Below, piece by piece: positions 1-8,653 of a DNA stretch of 64,000 nucleotides (position 1 is the first letter of the stretch; every line of letters starts with the position of its first letter). The notes beneath the pieces are model-generated. The model searched no databases and was not told the origin of the DNA. It saw only the letters and a program-made list of their open reading frames with translations. The stretch is from Nostoc sp. PCC 7107 (GTDB lineage Bacteria > Cyanobacteriota > Cyanobacteriia > Cyanobacteriales > Nostocaceae): NCBI RefSeq assembly GCF_000316625.1, contig NC_019676.1:1475001-1539000 (forward strand), in the 5' to 3' direction. The translations under genes were made by a program, and so were the position numbers.

Positions 1-658
1 CTCGTATCCAGTACAAAGATGGATTTGGTGAACCAACAGAAAAACGGGAAGCTATCAGGCGTTTTCCGTCACTTAAAACTATGTTGGCTAAAACCTTGAT
101 TTGATGACGTTTTGCTAACTCAGCAATACCTAACAAAGTAGCGCGTAGTGCATATTCTGGCGGACGATGTTTGTGAATTTGACGTTGAGAAAGTAATAAC
201 GCAAATAAATGTTCAGAATCGGTACTTCCATAAATTTTGTCGTAAAAATCGGGTGTTAAAGTGCTACGAATTCTTCGATGTAATGTTTGCCGAAAATTTT
301 CAATGAATCCGTTATGCAAAAATAGCCAATTTTCGTGATTGAATGGCTGACAATTGGTAAAATCTACAGCTTGCCCTATGGTGGCGCTGCGTACATAACC
401 CAAAATACACTTTGATTCAACGTAACGACTTAGATGAGGTAAGTTAATATCATTCCAAATCGGCGATGTATTTTTATAAATATAGGGAGCAGTATCTTTG
501 TGAGTATGATACCAACCCATACCAAAACCATCTGCATTTACTACACCAGAAGTCATTTCACGGGGTTGATAACTTTGGACAATCAAAGAATGTTCTGGTT
601 TATACAGAAGATGCTCCAAGGAAACAGGCGAACCAAGATAGGCAAGTAAACGGCACAT
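1..658 (-). CDS. egtC: class II glutamine amidotransferase, EgtC/YafJ-like (3' end cut by window edge)
   Basis: The reading frame starts at an ATG at 658 and runs off the left edge, giving about 219 residues without a stop. It begins MCRLLAYLGSP, so after Met removal Cys2 is the N-terminal nucleophile typical of Ntn-type class II glutamine amidotransferases. Further family signatures are NADGFGMGWY (about residues 43-52), GYVRSAT, NCQPF and FLHNGFIENF, followed by GSTDSEHLF. In this family EgtC hydrolyses the gamma-glutamyl-hercynylcysteine sulfoxide intermediate of ergothioneine synthesis; YafJ relatives have no firm role. The partner genes egtB/egtD are not in view, so the ergothioneine assignment is inference from family resemblance. 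The start is convincing because the nucleophile must be residue 2. Confidence 0.8.
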   Translation of the reverse strand, partial: MCRLLAYLGSPVSLEHLLYKPEHSLIVQSYQPREMTSGVVNADGFGMGWYHTHKDTAPYIYKNTSPIWNDINLPHLSRYVESKCILGYVRSATIGQAVDFTNCQPFNHENWLFLHNGFIENFRQTLHRRIRSTLTPDFYDKIYGSTDSEHLFALLLSQRQIHKHRPPEYALRATLLGIAELAKRHQIKVLANIVLSDGKRLIASRFSVGSPNPSLYWIR

Positions 659-864
659 GATAAAAGTATTTACTCCCAATTGCATTACAGAATAAGCTTG
701 ATTGCTGAGAATTTCCTGAATTGTAAATGAGTTTGCCCTATACTTGCCCGCTTCACCCTGCAAACCTGCTGATGCACTACAATTTTCTCAAGTTATATTA
801 TTCTCTAGTAATTAGTAACCTTGACTACAAAATTATTTACCAATTACTTAACAAATAATTGCTC

Positions 865-1215
865 ATGACTAACTCAATGATGGTGATTTTTCCATATAGG
901 CATAATCAAACATGGGTATTTGATGATGAGCGTCTAGATTTGGTGCAAGAACCGTTTGTGAGTGGTGTACCGGAAATGATTGATATTTTTGTTCAAGGTA
1001 TAGCTAATGTGGATGAAGGATTTAAACTCCTGTTTTCTGCTAGTCCTTTCCCTGGTTATCAAGCAGAATTAACATGGTTACGTGAGGAGTACAACGGTAA
1101 TTGGTATTTGTGGCGGGAAAAAAGTCTGGAAGGTTGGTTATGTCCAGCATTATTTAAATATTTTGAGCAAGCACCGACAAAAATCTATTGTCAAGCTGAA
1201 GGTTTGTATTCCTAA
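865..1215 (+). CDS. small conserved protein, DUF6717-like
   Basis: The product is about 116 residues, taking the ATG at 865; a TTG at 859 would add two residues. It is a single soluble domain with no membrane segment. Visible conserved-looking blocks are VIFPYRHNQTWVFDD near the N-terminus, EPFVSGVPEMIDIF, FSASPFPGY, GNWY and GWLCPALFKYF near the C-terminus. This pattern resembles a small uncharacterised family that I recall as DUF6717, found in cyanobacteria and planctomycetes; the family name is from memory. It is transcribed away from the EgtC-like gene, so the 206-bp gap should carry two divergent promoters. A strong hairpin follows its stop. Function unknown. Confidence 0.7.
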   Translation: MTNSMMVIFPYRHNQTWVFDDERLDLVQEPFVSGVPEMIDIFVQGIANVDEGFKLLFSASPFPGYQAELTWLREEYNGNWYLWREKSLEGWLCPALFKYFEQAPTKIYCQAEGLYS

Positions 1216-1233
1216 ATTATGTATGAAAGATAA

Positions 1234-1264
1234 GATACCCGACTTTTTACAAAAGTCGGGTATC
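1234..1264. terminator. perfect 14-bp hairpin between convergent genes
   Basis: GATACCCGACTTTT (1234-1247) and its exact complement AAAAGTCGGGTATC (1251-1264) enclose the 3-nt loop TAC. It lies between the end of the plus-strand small gene (1215) and the end of the minus-strand HEP-type island (1290), so it can act as a bidirectional terminator. It belongs to a hairpin family seen at four more places in the window. Confidence 0.75.
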
Positions 1265-1289
1265 TGAGTATGTCGATATTTAGCTATAT

Positions 1290-2411
1290 TTACGAAACGC
1301 TAGGTATCAGAGAACGCAGAGTATTGATAAAGTTTTGCGCGTAGTTCTGGGTAGAGAAATCGAGGGCGCGTTGGCGTGCAGCGACGGCGACATTTTGGGC
1401 AAAGTCTTGTTCATCTAGATAACGGAGAATTGCGATCGCTAATGCTTCAGAATCACCGTAAGGTGTTAATAAGCCATTCATCCCATCGGTAATAATTTCG
1501 GTGGGGCCGCCAGCATCACCAGCAATGACAGGTTTACCCAGCGCCATCGCTTCAATAATCACAATGCCAAATGGTTCTTTATCAGAAGCATGAACAAAGA
1601 CATCCATTGCTTGCACCCATTCGGGAATATTGCGCTGAAGTCCGGGCATAATTACTTTCTCTTGCAGCCCTAAATTCGCTATCTCTGATTTGAGAAACTC
1701 TTCATAATCTGCCTCTAAATCATGTTTACCACCAACTACCACACAATGAGCATCAGGATATTTCTGTAAAACTTTTGGCATTGCTTGAACGAGGACGTGC
1801 ATTCCTTTCCAGCGTTGGAGTCTGCCCACAATGCCAATGAGTGGCCCCTGTGATGGTAAGCCGAGTTTTTGCCGTGCTGCTTGGGGTGAAGGTAACGCAG
1901 TTGGTTCAAATCTATCTAAAGCGACACCAGGATAAACCAGAGGTGTGGGACGATGCGGCCAAATCTGGGCTTGGGCTTGCTTGCCATCTTCTGAGAGGGT
2001 GATAACAGCACGGGCTGGTAATGCTGTGGCGAGACGGACTAACCAAAACTTGTCATGGGGGACTTCCAGTTGATACCAAACAGATGGTAAACCTAGCAGC
2101 ATAGCGGCGATACCGCCATAAAAATGGGTAATCCACATCCAATTGACAATTATATCTGCACCTTCACGGCGAGCGATCGCCGTTATTCGCAATACAGTAA
2201 TAATTAACTTATGAATTTGCCGTAATCTGCCACTTTCAAGAACTCGCGCATCAATGCCCAATTTTCTAACTTGTTCCACCATTGGGCCGGGTTCTAAAAA
2301 GATGGCTATCCACTCAACACCAGCATTACGTCCTTGCTGCATCAAGTCTAAAAACATCATTTCACCGCCACCTTTTTGTTCACCTAGGGGCATGATAACT
2401 ATAGCTTTCAT
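1290..2411 (-). CDS. glycosyltransferase family 4 (GT4), last gene of the HEP-type island
   Basis: The 373-residue product has the GT-B architecture of family GT4. The N-terminal half shows the acceptor-side start KAIVIMPLGEQKGGGEMMF with its glycine-rich loop. The C-terminal half shows IGIVGRLQRWKG (donor-binding), an E-x7-E motif in EPFGIVIIE, and GGPTEIITDGMNGLL. Such retaining enzymes transfer a sugar from an NDP-sugar to a growing glycan at the inner membrane face. It is downstream of the O-antigen-ligase-like gene but separated by 318 bp holding a MITE, so it may have its own promoter. Donor and acceptor cannot be read from the sequence. Confidence 0.88.
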   Translation of the reverse strand: MKAIVIMPLGEQKGGGEMMFLDLMQQGRNAGVEWIAIFLEPGPMVEQVRKLGIDARVLESGRLRQIHKLIITVLRITAIARREGADIIVNWMWITHFYGGIAAMLLGLPSVWYQLEVPHDKFWLVRLATALPARAVITLSEDGKQAQAQIWPHRPTPLVYPGVALDRFEPTALPSPQAARQKLGLPSQGPLIGIVGRLQRWKGMHVLVQAMPKVLQKYPDAHCVVVGGKHDLEADYEEFLKSEIANLGLQEKVIMPGLQRNIPEWVQAMDVFVHASDKEPFGIVIIEAMALGKPVIAGDAGGPTEIITDGMNGLLTPYGDSEALAIAILRYLDEQDFAQNVAVAARQRALDFSTQNYAQNFINTLRSLIPSVS

Positions 2412-2507
2412 AATTTTTTAATAAGTGTATAAGAGTATAGGCATCAGATCCCCCCGCCTGCGGCGACCCTCTTAAAAAGGAGGTAAAAGAGACTCATAAG
2501 CCCCTCT

Positions 2508-2650
2508 TACCGTGTACAACACAAGTCTTATAAAGTTGCCTAGTAGTGTTTCGATCCCCCCTAACCCCCCTTAAAAATGAGGGAATTTTCTTCAAATCCC
2601 CCTTCAAAAGGGGGATTTAGGGGGATCAGATAATTTGTGTTTACACGGTA
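2508..2650. repeat. MITE-like element with TACCGTGTA termini
   Basis: The left end TACCGTGTACAACACAA (2508-2524) is matched in inverse by TTGTGTTTACACGGTA (2635-2650), with a single-base indel. The interior contains C-tract and G-tract segments (about 2552-2626) that fold on themselves. No open reading frame is present. No clear target duplication is visible. It fills the gap between the O-antigen-ligase-like gene and the last GT4. Confidence 0.65.
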
Positions 2651-2729
2651 GCTTTTTAAGGGGTTTGGGGATATCTAAAAATTCCAACGTTATTGGAAAT
2701 ATGGGATTGAAAGAAGTTAATTCTTTCCC

Positions 2730-4211
2730 CTACAACCGATTTCCAGTGATTTTTTCATGCTGATAATATTTATGCGCCGACATTGCCATTGCTAAAAATC
2801 CCCACAGAATCATGCCGGAGACGCTCAACATCCCGCTACCGATGATTAATTGAGCGCAGGAACTAATCCCAATGGCACGGGCAGCACTGACGAAACTATC
2901 AAACCGTGCTTCGTTATACTGCATCACACTGAAAAGAATCAGAATTAATCCACCTAAATAAAAGCTGGCTCCAAACCAGCCTAGAGTGAAAAACATATCG
3001 AGAATCCCGCTATCAATGACAAATACTTCGATTTGTCCGGTTTTCTCGTTGACTTTCCAAATATTGCCTAAACCATTGCCTAGAACATTAGAAAGTGCTA
3101 GACCTAAGTTGCGATCGTAACTTCCAGATCTATCCTTAAAACTAGTATCTTTATCTAGATTGGCAAAACTTTCTAACCGGGCTGATATCACCCCAGAAAT
3201 GGGTTCGATAGTTGTTAAGGGAATTACACACAGTGCCATAATTACAACGATCGCAATTAAGCGCATTTGAATTTTGGCTTTGACTGAACCCATAATCAGA
3301 ATTACGCCGAGTAACCAGCCGCCCCAGTTAGTCCGGGCTTGGGCGAGTAAAAACGAGACGTAGCCAACGGCGGAAGCTGGGAATATTAATGGGCCGGAAG
3401 CTGTAAATAACAGCAGTAACCCAGTCTGCATCACCGCACCAAACGGCCCGACTGAGTGTAATGTACTCCAGACACGCATCCCAAAGGGTACAGGGTTGCC
3501 AGAACTGGTAAATAATTTTGATTGGATAAGCCAATATCTATCCCATTCCGGGGCGACGACAAATTGATAGATGCCGTAAGCGCCAGTTAACAATACGCAC
3601 CATAAAAATGTCCGCTGTAAATTTTGGCGATAAGTGGGATAATCTCGCCAGTTCATAAATAGGTGAAAAGCAAAAATAATCGGACTCAGCCAGTCGAGTA
3701 AGCCACGAGCCACCGGAACTGGTGAATTATAAATTAGTCCGACAAGAAAACTATAAAATACGCCGATAAAAGCCAAAATAAACGGTAAACCTCCCTGACG
3801 AGAGGCTTGAGGAAAGTGGCGTAAGAATGTGGCGATTGTCACAAATACGACCAAGTAAGGCGCGATTAAAATTTGCCGGGTGGCATCCCAACCAACCTTA
3901 TAGTCAATCAAACGGGCTACTAAGGGTGTGAGGAACCACATCCACCAAGTAAAGCCGATGTATAAAATTGGATGGCGTAAGTATAAAAATATCGCTACGA
4001 TTAAAGCTGTCGCGGGATAAATTAGGCGCAACATTCCCGCCGCACCAGCAAAGTAGCAAGTTACACTCAGCAAGATAAAGCCGAGAATGACGATCCAACC
4101 TTGTAGCGATCGCTGTCGGGGTGAAAATGGAGTTTGTAAAAAGCTATTGAACAGTAAAGATTGAGAAATCACTGTGCATTTCCTGATTTTTTTAAACCTG
4201 TAACCTGTCAC
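2730..4211 (-). CDS. O-antigen ligase/polymerase-like membrane protein
   Basis: The product is about 493 residues and strongly hydrophobic, with roughly ten to twelve predicted transmembrane segments and a larger polar loop around residues 350-390 that includes SARLESFANLDKDTSFKDR. This layout fits the Wzy_C (O-antigen ligase/polymerase) superfamily, which joins or polymerises lipid-linked glycans at the outer face of the inner membrane. The GTG start at 4211 overlaps the GT2 stop (GTGA). The first residues are encoded in STRR-like DNA, so a GTG at 4172, just before ISQSLLF, is an alternative start. Co-transcription with the GT genes supports a role in envelope polysaccharide. Ligase versus polymerase cannot be separated by eye. 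Confidence 0.8.
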   Translation of the reverse strand: MTGYRFKKIRKCTVISQSLLFNSFLQTPFSPRQRSLQGWIVILGFILLSVTCYFAGAAGMLRLIYPATALIVAIFLYLRHPILYIGFTWWMWFLTPLVARLIDYKVGWDATRQILIAPYLVVFVTIATFLRHFPQASRQGGLPFILAFIGVFYSFLVGLIYNSPVPVARGLLDWLSPIIFAFHLFMNWRDYPTYRQNLQRTFLWCVLLTGAYGIYQFVVAPEWDRYWLIQSKLFTSSGNPVPFGMRVWSTLHSVGPFGAVMQTGLLLLFTASGPLIFPASAVGYVSFLLAQARTNWGGWLLGVILIMGSVKAKIQMRLIAIVVIMALCVIPLTTIEPISGVISARLESFANLDKDTSFKDRSGSYDRNLGLALSNVLGNGLGNIWKVNEKTGQIEVFVIDSGILDMFFTLGWFGASFYLGGLILILFSVMQYNEARFDSFVSAARAIGISSCAQLIIGSGMLSVSGMILWGFLAMAMSAHKYYQHEKITGNRL

Positions 4212-5239
4212 CTATGACCCTTCGGATGACGCTCCTGCATCGCTAACGCTGCGCTAACGCCACTTGCTTTATGCCAGGGAACCTGTCCACCGCAGTGGCT
4301 CACCTGTAAGCTGTCACCTGTAACCTGCCATGTCTGCCATCCTTGCCAGCGACCGCGCCAAGAGGCGAATAATTTGCGGGTGGCGAGTCGGCCTTGATTG
4401 AGGAAAAATCTCAGCCATTGGATGAGGCCGAAACAATCTCTTGTACCAACTAAAATTGCCCACACTAAGAAGATGAGGCGGCGCAAGGGTGATAAATGTT
4501 CTAGTAAAACTAGGGTTTCGTTATGAACTAAGTTAATTTGGGCGATCGCATTAAAGTTATTGCGTTGGTCTTCGTCAAACCGCTGGGCGGGATAATGATC
4601 AACTGCAACTTGTGGGTCATAAATCATCTGCCAACCGGCGCGTTTTAAGGTGAGGGTAAAGGCCATTTCAAAATGTACCTGTGCGCCTGTACCTCGCATT
4701 CGTTCGTCAAAACGTAAGTTGGCGATCGCTTGGGTGCGGAAACTCATGTTCACACCTTTGAGAACATCAACAAAGCGCGGTTGACCAACTCCGAGGTGAT
4801 GGTTGCCAATAATCCGCCCAAACCACTGTAATTGACCAACTACGGCGCGAGATTCATCTTCAATTTTGTCACCGTGATGTATCCAATCGCGTCCACCAAT
4901 ACCGCCAATTTGACTATTTGCCAAAAAATGAGCGTTAATTCGCTCTAACCAATCAGGATGAGGTGCAGCATCATCATCTGTAATTGATAAAACATCTCCT
5001 TCAACTGCCCCTAGTCCAGCGTTGAGGGCGGCTACTACTCCGGGGATCGCGACGGTGACAGTTTGTAAAGGCAAGTTATTTAAGGGAAATTCTTGGAGAA
5101 ATTGCCAAGTTTGGGTATCCGTATCGCGGACAACGACGATGACTTGATCGACTGGTTTAGTTTGCGCTTGCAGTGCCGAAAGGCAACGAGATAGATCTAG
5201 AGGACGGCGATAGGTCGGGATGAGAACTGTGTTCTTCAT
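4208..5239 (-). CDS. glycosyltransferase family 2 with repeat-encoded C-terminal tail
   Basis: From the ATG at 5239 the product is 343 residues and opens MKNTVLIPTYRRPLDLSRCL, the usual GT-A family 2 start. SITDDDAAPHPDW (about residues 85-97) carries the DxD-type metal and nucleotide-sugar motif. A hydrophobic stretch near residues 252-265 suggests membrane contact. An upstream frame extension to 5257 is possible but less likely. Residues from about 304 to the end read through interspersed repeat DNA and do not look like family sequence (see finding). The N-terminus overlaps the preceding GT4 by 83 nt, which suggests translational coupling. Specificity unknown. Confidence 0.87.
   Translation of the reverse strand: MKNTVLIPTYRRPLDLSRCLSALQAQTKPVDQVIVVVRDTDTQTWQFLQEFPLNNLPLQTVTVAIPGVVAALNAGLGAVEGDVLSITDDDAAPHPDWLERINAHFLANSQIGGIGGRDWIHHGDKIEDESRAVVGQLQWFGRIIGNHHLGVGQPRFVDVLKGVNMSFRTQAIANLRFDERMRGTGAQVHFEMAFTLTLKRAGWQMIYDPQVAVDHYPAQRFDEDQRNNFNAIAQINLVHNETLVLLEHLSPLRRLIFLVWAILVGTRDCFGLIQWLRFFLNQGRLATRKLFASWRGRWQGWQTWQVTGDSLQVSHCGGQVPWHKASGVSAALAMQERHPKGHR
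4211..4327. repeat. interspersed repeat plus STRR units inside the GT2 3' end
   Basis: The stretch contains the blocks GCTAACGCCACTTGCTT and CCGCAGTGGCTCAC, which recur at 12670-12830, 46454-46500 (inverted) and partly at 54630-54690. It is bracketed by STRR-like heptads such as CCTGTAA and CCTGTCA at 4193-4213 and 4306-4327. It is read in frame as the last ~39 residues of the GT2 protein and covers the start of the next gene. Confidence 0.7.
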
Positions 5240-6359
5240 GCTTTTGTAACTCCTCAAATAGATCCATATAGGTTTGAGCCATAGTTGACCAACTGTATTG
5301 TTCAGCGACGGCGCGGGCGGCTTGACCCATTTGCTGCATGAGAGTGAGATCGCTTACTAAAGATGACAAAGCAGTGGCTAAGGCCTCAACATCATCTGAA
5401 TCTGGTAAAACAATTCCACATTCGGGTGTAACTAACTCTGCACCCCCGGTAGCTGTGGCAGTAATCACAGGCAATCCAGAGGCGAGGGCTTCTAACAAGA
5501 CCAAGGTACAAGCTTCATAACGGGAGGGGAACACAAACAAATCAACTGACCGCATAATTTCCGGGATATCACGGCGATAGCCGAGAAAATGTACCCGTTC
5601 GCTAATTCCTAAATCGGCTGCTAACTGAGGAAAAGGGCTACCCTCGGTACTCCCAACCACCGCTAGGTGTAAATTAGGAACTTGCACCAAAGCTTGGAGA
5701 ACGCTATCTAAATTCTTCCGTGGTGTACGGATGTCTCCGGCAAATAATCCTAAATTTACATTCTCTGGTAAGTTTAATTTTTGGCGAGAAGGGATACCAG
5801 GGCTAAACTCTTGCAAATCTACACCGTTGACAATTACTCGGATGCGATCGCGCGGTACACCAATATTAGTTAACTCTTGGGCAACTTTCTCGGAAACGGC
5901 GACAACAACTTTAGCCCGTTGAAAAGCTTGTTTTTCCCAATGAGCATTTAAGGCGGTGTACAACCATTGATAAAAACCGTAAGCATCGCGGCGAATGCGG
6001 GAAATATGTACAGGCGATCGCAACCAAGAACTGTGGACAAAATGTACAGCATTCACATCGGCCGCAACTTTGGTAATTGCACCGTTGATTTTTAATAAAT
6101 CGATTTCAGCGCGATGTTTTTGCAACCAAGCGGCAGTTTTTTGAGCAAAGATGAAATTACGAATAAACTCACTGGGATAGCTATCAACAGCAATAGGAAC
6201 CCAAGTAACTTGACTATTTTGCTCAATTTCTGGCGCAACTTCGCTGGCTAATAATATTAGGTGATGACCACGACGAATCGCTTCTTGAGCAACTTCATAG
6301 TTGACTCTTCCTTGCCCATCACCTTTTTTTATTTTGTGGGTAACAATGCAAAGTTTCAT
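5157..6359 (-). CDS. glycosyltransferase family 4 (GT4)
   Basis: The 400-residue product starts MKLCIVTHKIKKGDGQGRVNYEVAQ, a typical GT4 acceptor-domain opening with a glycine loop. The C-terminal domain has GLFAGDIRTPRKNLD (donor-binding), the motif YEACTLVLLEALASG with E-x7-E spacing, and TGGAELV. It follows the GT2 at 6360 directly, with no gap, so the two are co-transcribed. Its own final 28 codons overlap the next gene in another frame; family members normally end near YMDLFEELQKHEE, so the tail after that is probably non-essential read-through. Role: sugar transfer in assembly of the envelope polysaccharide repeat; donor not predictable. Confidence 0.88.
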   Translation of the reverse strand: MKLCIVTHKIKKGDGQGRVNYEVAQEAIRRGHHLILLASEVAPEIEQNSQVTWVPIAVDSYPSEFIRNFIFAQKTAAWLQKHRAEIDLLKINGAITKVAADVNAVHFVHSSWLRSPVHISRIRRDAYGFYQWLYTALNAHWEKQAFQRAKVVVAVSEKVAQELTNIGVPRDRIRVIVNGVDLQEFSPGIPSRQKLNLPENVNLGLFAGDIRTPRKNLDSVLQALVQVPNLHLAVVGSTEGSPFPQLAADLGISERVHFLGYRRDIPEIMRSVDLFVFPSRYEACTLVLLEALASGLPVITATATGGAELVTPECGIVLPDSDDVEALATALSSLVSDLTLMQQMGQAARAVAEQYSWSTMAQTYMDLFEELQKHEEHSSHPDLSPSSRSISLPFGTASAN

Positions 6360-7352
6360 TTATTCTGATACTCCCACCAATTGATTAGCTAATAGTTGCA
6401 GAGTAAAACTAAATATCAGCGCCGCTAAAGTTCGTAAATTCAATTTTTGTTGTTTTAGTGCCTGCCATAAATAAGGACGGGCTGCTGTTATTTGCTTATT
6501 CCGCAGTAAACCAATCCCTAAAGTTGTATGAGCATCTGAGTATTTACCTTGAAAATACTTGTGAAATTCTTGCAATCGAAAATCTTCCATAAAGATTTTG
6601 TAGCAAAATATTTCGCTTTGGGCTTTGCGAATTTTAGCTGTGGCATTTTTACTACCACTGAGCATAGTGTCAGTTTGCTCATGGGCGCGATAACGCGTTA
6701 ATCTTTCAGGATAATAGTAAGCACTATAACCAGAAATACAGCAGAGGTAAGTTAAATATAAATCCCACATTCCCCCTACTTCTTGAGGAATGCTATCCCA
6801 ATTAATTACATGATTGCGAATTAAACAAGATGCAGCAGTAGGAATACTTTTATCAATTAACCCAATTTTGGCAAAATCTTGATGAATACCTGGTGCTAGG
6901 ACATTCCGCTTAAAACCACGGGTGTTTTCTTCTGTACCCACATAATTAATATTGCCATTACCATCGATGATATATTGGTCACAAAAAGCTAAAACTAAAT
7001 TAGAGTTTGCTTCGAGAATTGGTACAAGTTTAGCTAAAAAATCCTCATTCCACATATCATCATCGTGGAGACTGGCAACATATTTGCCCCGTGCCATTTT
7101 AAAAGCATTCATTTGATTAGCTAACATCCCAATATTCTCTGGATGCCGGATAAATCTAATGCGTACATCTTTGAAAGAGTCAATAATTGCTTGGGGATTT
7201 TCATCACTACAATTATCAGAAACAATGATTTCAATCTGTTTATAAGTTTGGTTAACCGCACTAGCGATCGCTTGCTTCAAATACTCTGGGCGATTGTAAG
7301 TAGGAATAATAACACTAACCAATGGTGCTGCTGATTTAAAATTTATTGACAT
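6360..7352 (-). CDS. glycosyltransferase family 2 (GT2)
   Basis: The 330-residue product has the GT-A start PLVSVIIPTYNRPEYLKQAI followed by EIIVSDNCSDENP and SLHDDDMWNEDF (about residues 93-104), which carries the acidic DxD-type motif. The C-terminal third is basic with a short hydrophobic end, consistent with peripheral membrane association. It sits between a GT4 immediately downstream (zero gap) and, 139 bp upstream, another GT4. The 7353-7491 spacer shows no clear terminator. Likely adds one sugar of the repeat unit. Confidence 0.88.
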   Translation of the reverse strand: MSINFKSAAPLVSVIIPTYNRPEYLKQAIASAVNQTYKQIEIIVSDNCSDENPQAIIDSFKDVRIRFIRHPENIGMLANQMNAFKMARGKYVASLHDDDMWNEDFLAKLVPILEANSNLVLAFCDQYIIDGNGNINYVGTEENTRGFKRNVLAPGIHQDFAKIGLIDKSIPTAASCLIRNHVINWDSIPQEVGGMWDLYLTYLCCISGYSAYYYPERLTRYRAHEQTDTMLSGSKNATAKIRKAQSEIFCYKIFMEDFRLQEFHKYFQGKYSDAHTTLGIGLLRNKQITAARPYLWQALKQQKLNLRTLAALIFSFTLQLLANQLVGVSE

Positions 7353-7491
7353 ACATTTATCTTGTTATTTTTAGTACGTTTCCGGTCAATAAAGCGCAAT
7401 TTTCAATAGCTAAAAAATCTGAATATAGCAGTCATATTTGATATATAAACAAACAGGTAGAGATATTTGTAAATCATTGATGATTGCTATA

Positions 7492-8652
7492 TCAGTATTT
7501 TTTCATGTCAGACTTGAGACTTTCTGCACGAGTATGAAATTCAGCGATAGTTTTACTATAAATTTCTGACAAACGCTGAATATGAACATCCATCGTAAAT
7601 TCTTCGTGATACCAAGCTGCGCCTTTTTCACCCATTAATCTAGCTTTGGCATAATTTGTGGCTAATTCATTAATGGCCGCTGCTAACTGTGCAATATTAT
7701 TAGGCTCAACTAAAATCCCGGTTTTGTTATTTTGTACGTGTTCAGGAATTCCACCAACAGCACTAGCAATGACAGGACGATAACGCGCATAAGCTTCTAA
7801 CGTCACAAGTCCCGCAGGTTCCGGCCAAAGACTAGGAAAAATCACCGATAAGCACTGTTGATAAAGGGTTTCTAATTGGTCAGAATTACACCAACCATGC
7901 CAAGTAATGCGATCGCTTAAACCCAAATCATCAGCTAATTTTTCCATATTGGCCTTATCCCAACCATCACCAGCAATATCTAAGTGAATATGTCGTTCAG
8001 TTTTGGCTAAGGCTTTGAGTAGCCACTCTAAACCTTTATCGGGAACAATCCGACCAGCAAATAAAATACGCTGATTTTGATAAATTTTCCGGCTCAAAGG
8101 TTCTGTCGCAACTTTAGGTAATTGCACACCACAGCGCAGGGTCATTACTCGCTTTGGTGATATGCCCGCTTGAATAATTTGCTGACGCACATATTCACTA
8201 TTAGCTATTACGGGAATTTTCAATTTTTTCAAATTATTCAGCGGATTGTCAGCATTCCACCAATTACCCAGAATTTTGTGTGGTCGCCGACTCCCACAAC
8301 CATCGACTAAATGTCCCCAAACACAACCAAGAGGATTCATAACGCGATCGCAAATTTTGCCGCGGTCTGCTAGATATTTTGTCCCACTGGGACAGTAGCT
8401 ACAGTGATTGTGTAGGGTAAAAATTGCCGGACATTCTTCGCGTAAATCTGCTAAAAATTCTGGGTCGTGAATATGCAGTAATTTGAACTGCTTTTGATCG
8501 ACTGTCTGAATAGAATCCAGAGGGCGATCGCTAACTTCAATAATTCGAGCATTTACTAAAGAAGCTACATAAGTTTCTATTCCTCCTCCTCCATTTATAT
8601 TAGTGTTAGTACAGTGATGAATCATTTGTATATTGGTTACGTTTTTGCTCAT
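7492..8652 (-). CDS. glycosyltransferase family 4 (GT4)
   Basis: I place the start at the ATG at 8652, one base after the TAA of the upstream gene, giving 386 residues (MSKNVTNIQMIHHC...); the frame itself continues upstream into that gene. Family features are GGGGIETYVASLV near the N-terminus, LFAGRIVPDKGLEWL in the donor domain, and LWPEPAGLVTLEAYARYRPVIA with an E-x7-E-like arrangement. A cysteine cluster (CSYCPSGTKYLADRGKIC, then GCVWGHLVDGC) around residues 80-120 could bind metal; this is also seen in some other bacterial GT4 enzymes. Tight spacing indicates translational coupling with the upstream gene. Confidence 0.87.
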   Translation of the reverse strand: MSKNVTNIQMIHHCTNTNINGGGGIETYVASLVNARIIEVSDRPLDSIQTVDQKQFKLLHIHDPEFLADLREECPAIFTLHNHCSYCPSGTKYLADRGKICDRVMNPLGCVWGHLVDGCGSRRPHKILGNWWNADNPLNNLKKLKIPVIANSEYVRQQIIQAGISPKRVMTLRCGVQLPKVATEPLSRKIYQNQRILFAGRIVPDKGLEWLLKALAKTERHIHLDIAGDGWDKANMEKLADDLGLSDRITWHGWCNSDQLETLYQQCLSVIFPSLWPEPAGLVTLEAYARYRPVIASAVGGIPEHVQNNKTGILVEPNNIAQLAAAINELATNYAKARLMGEKGAAWYHEEFTMDVHIQRLSEIYSKTIAEFHTRAESLKSDMKKY

Positions 8653-8653
8653 T

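Noticed and set aside
466-660. 64-codon plus-strand ORF at the left edge
   Set aside because: It is antisense to the EgtC-like frame, which has clear family motifs; the short ORF does not.
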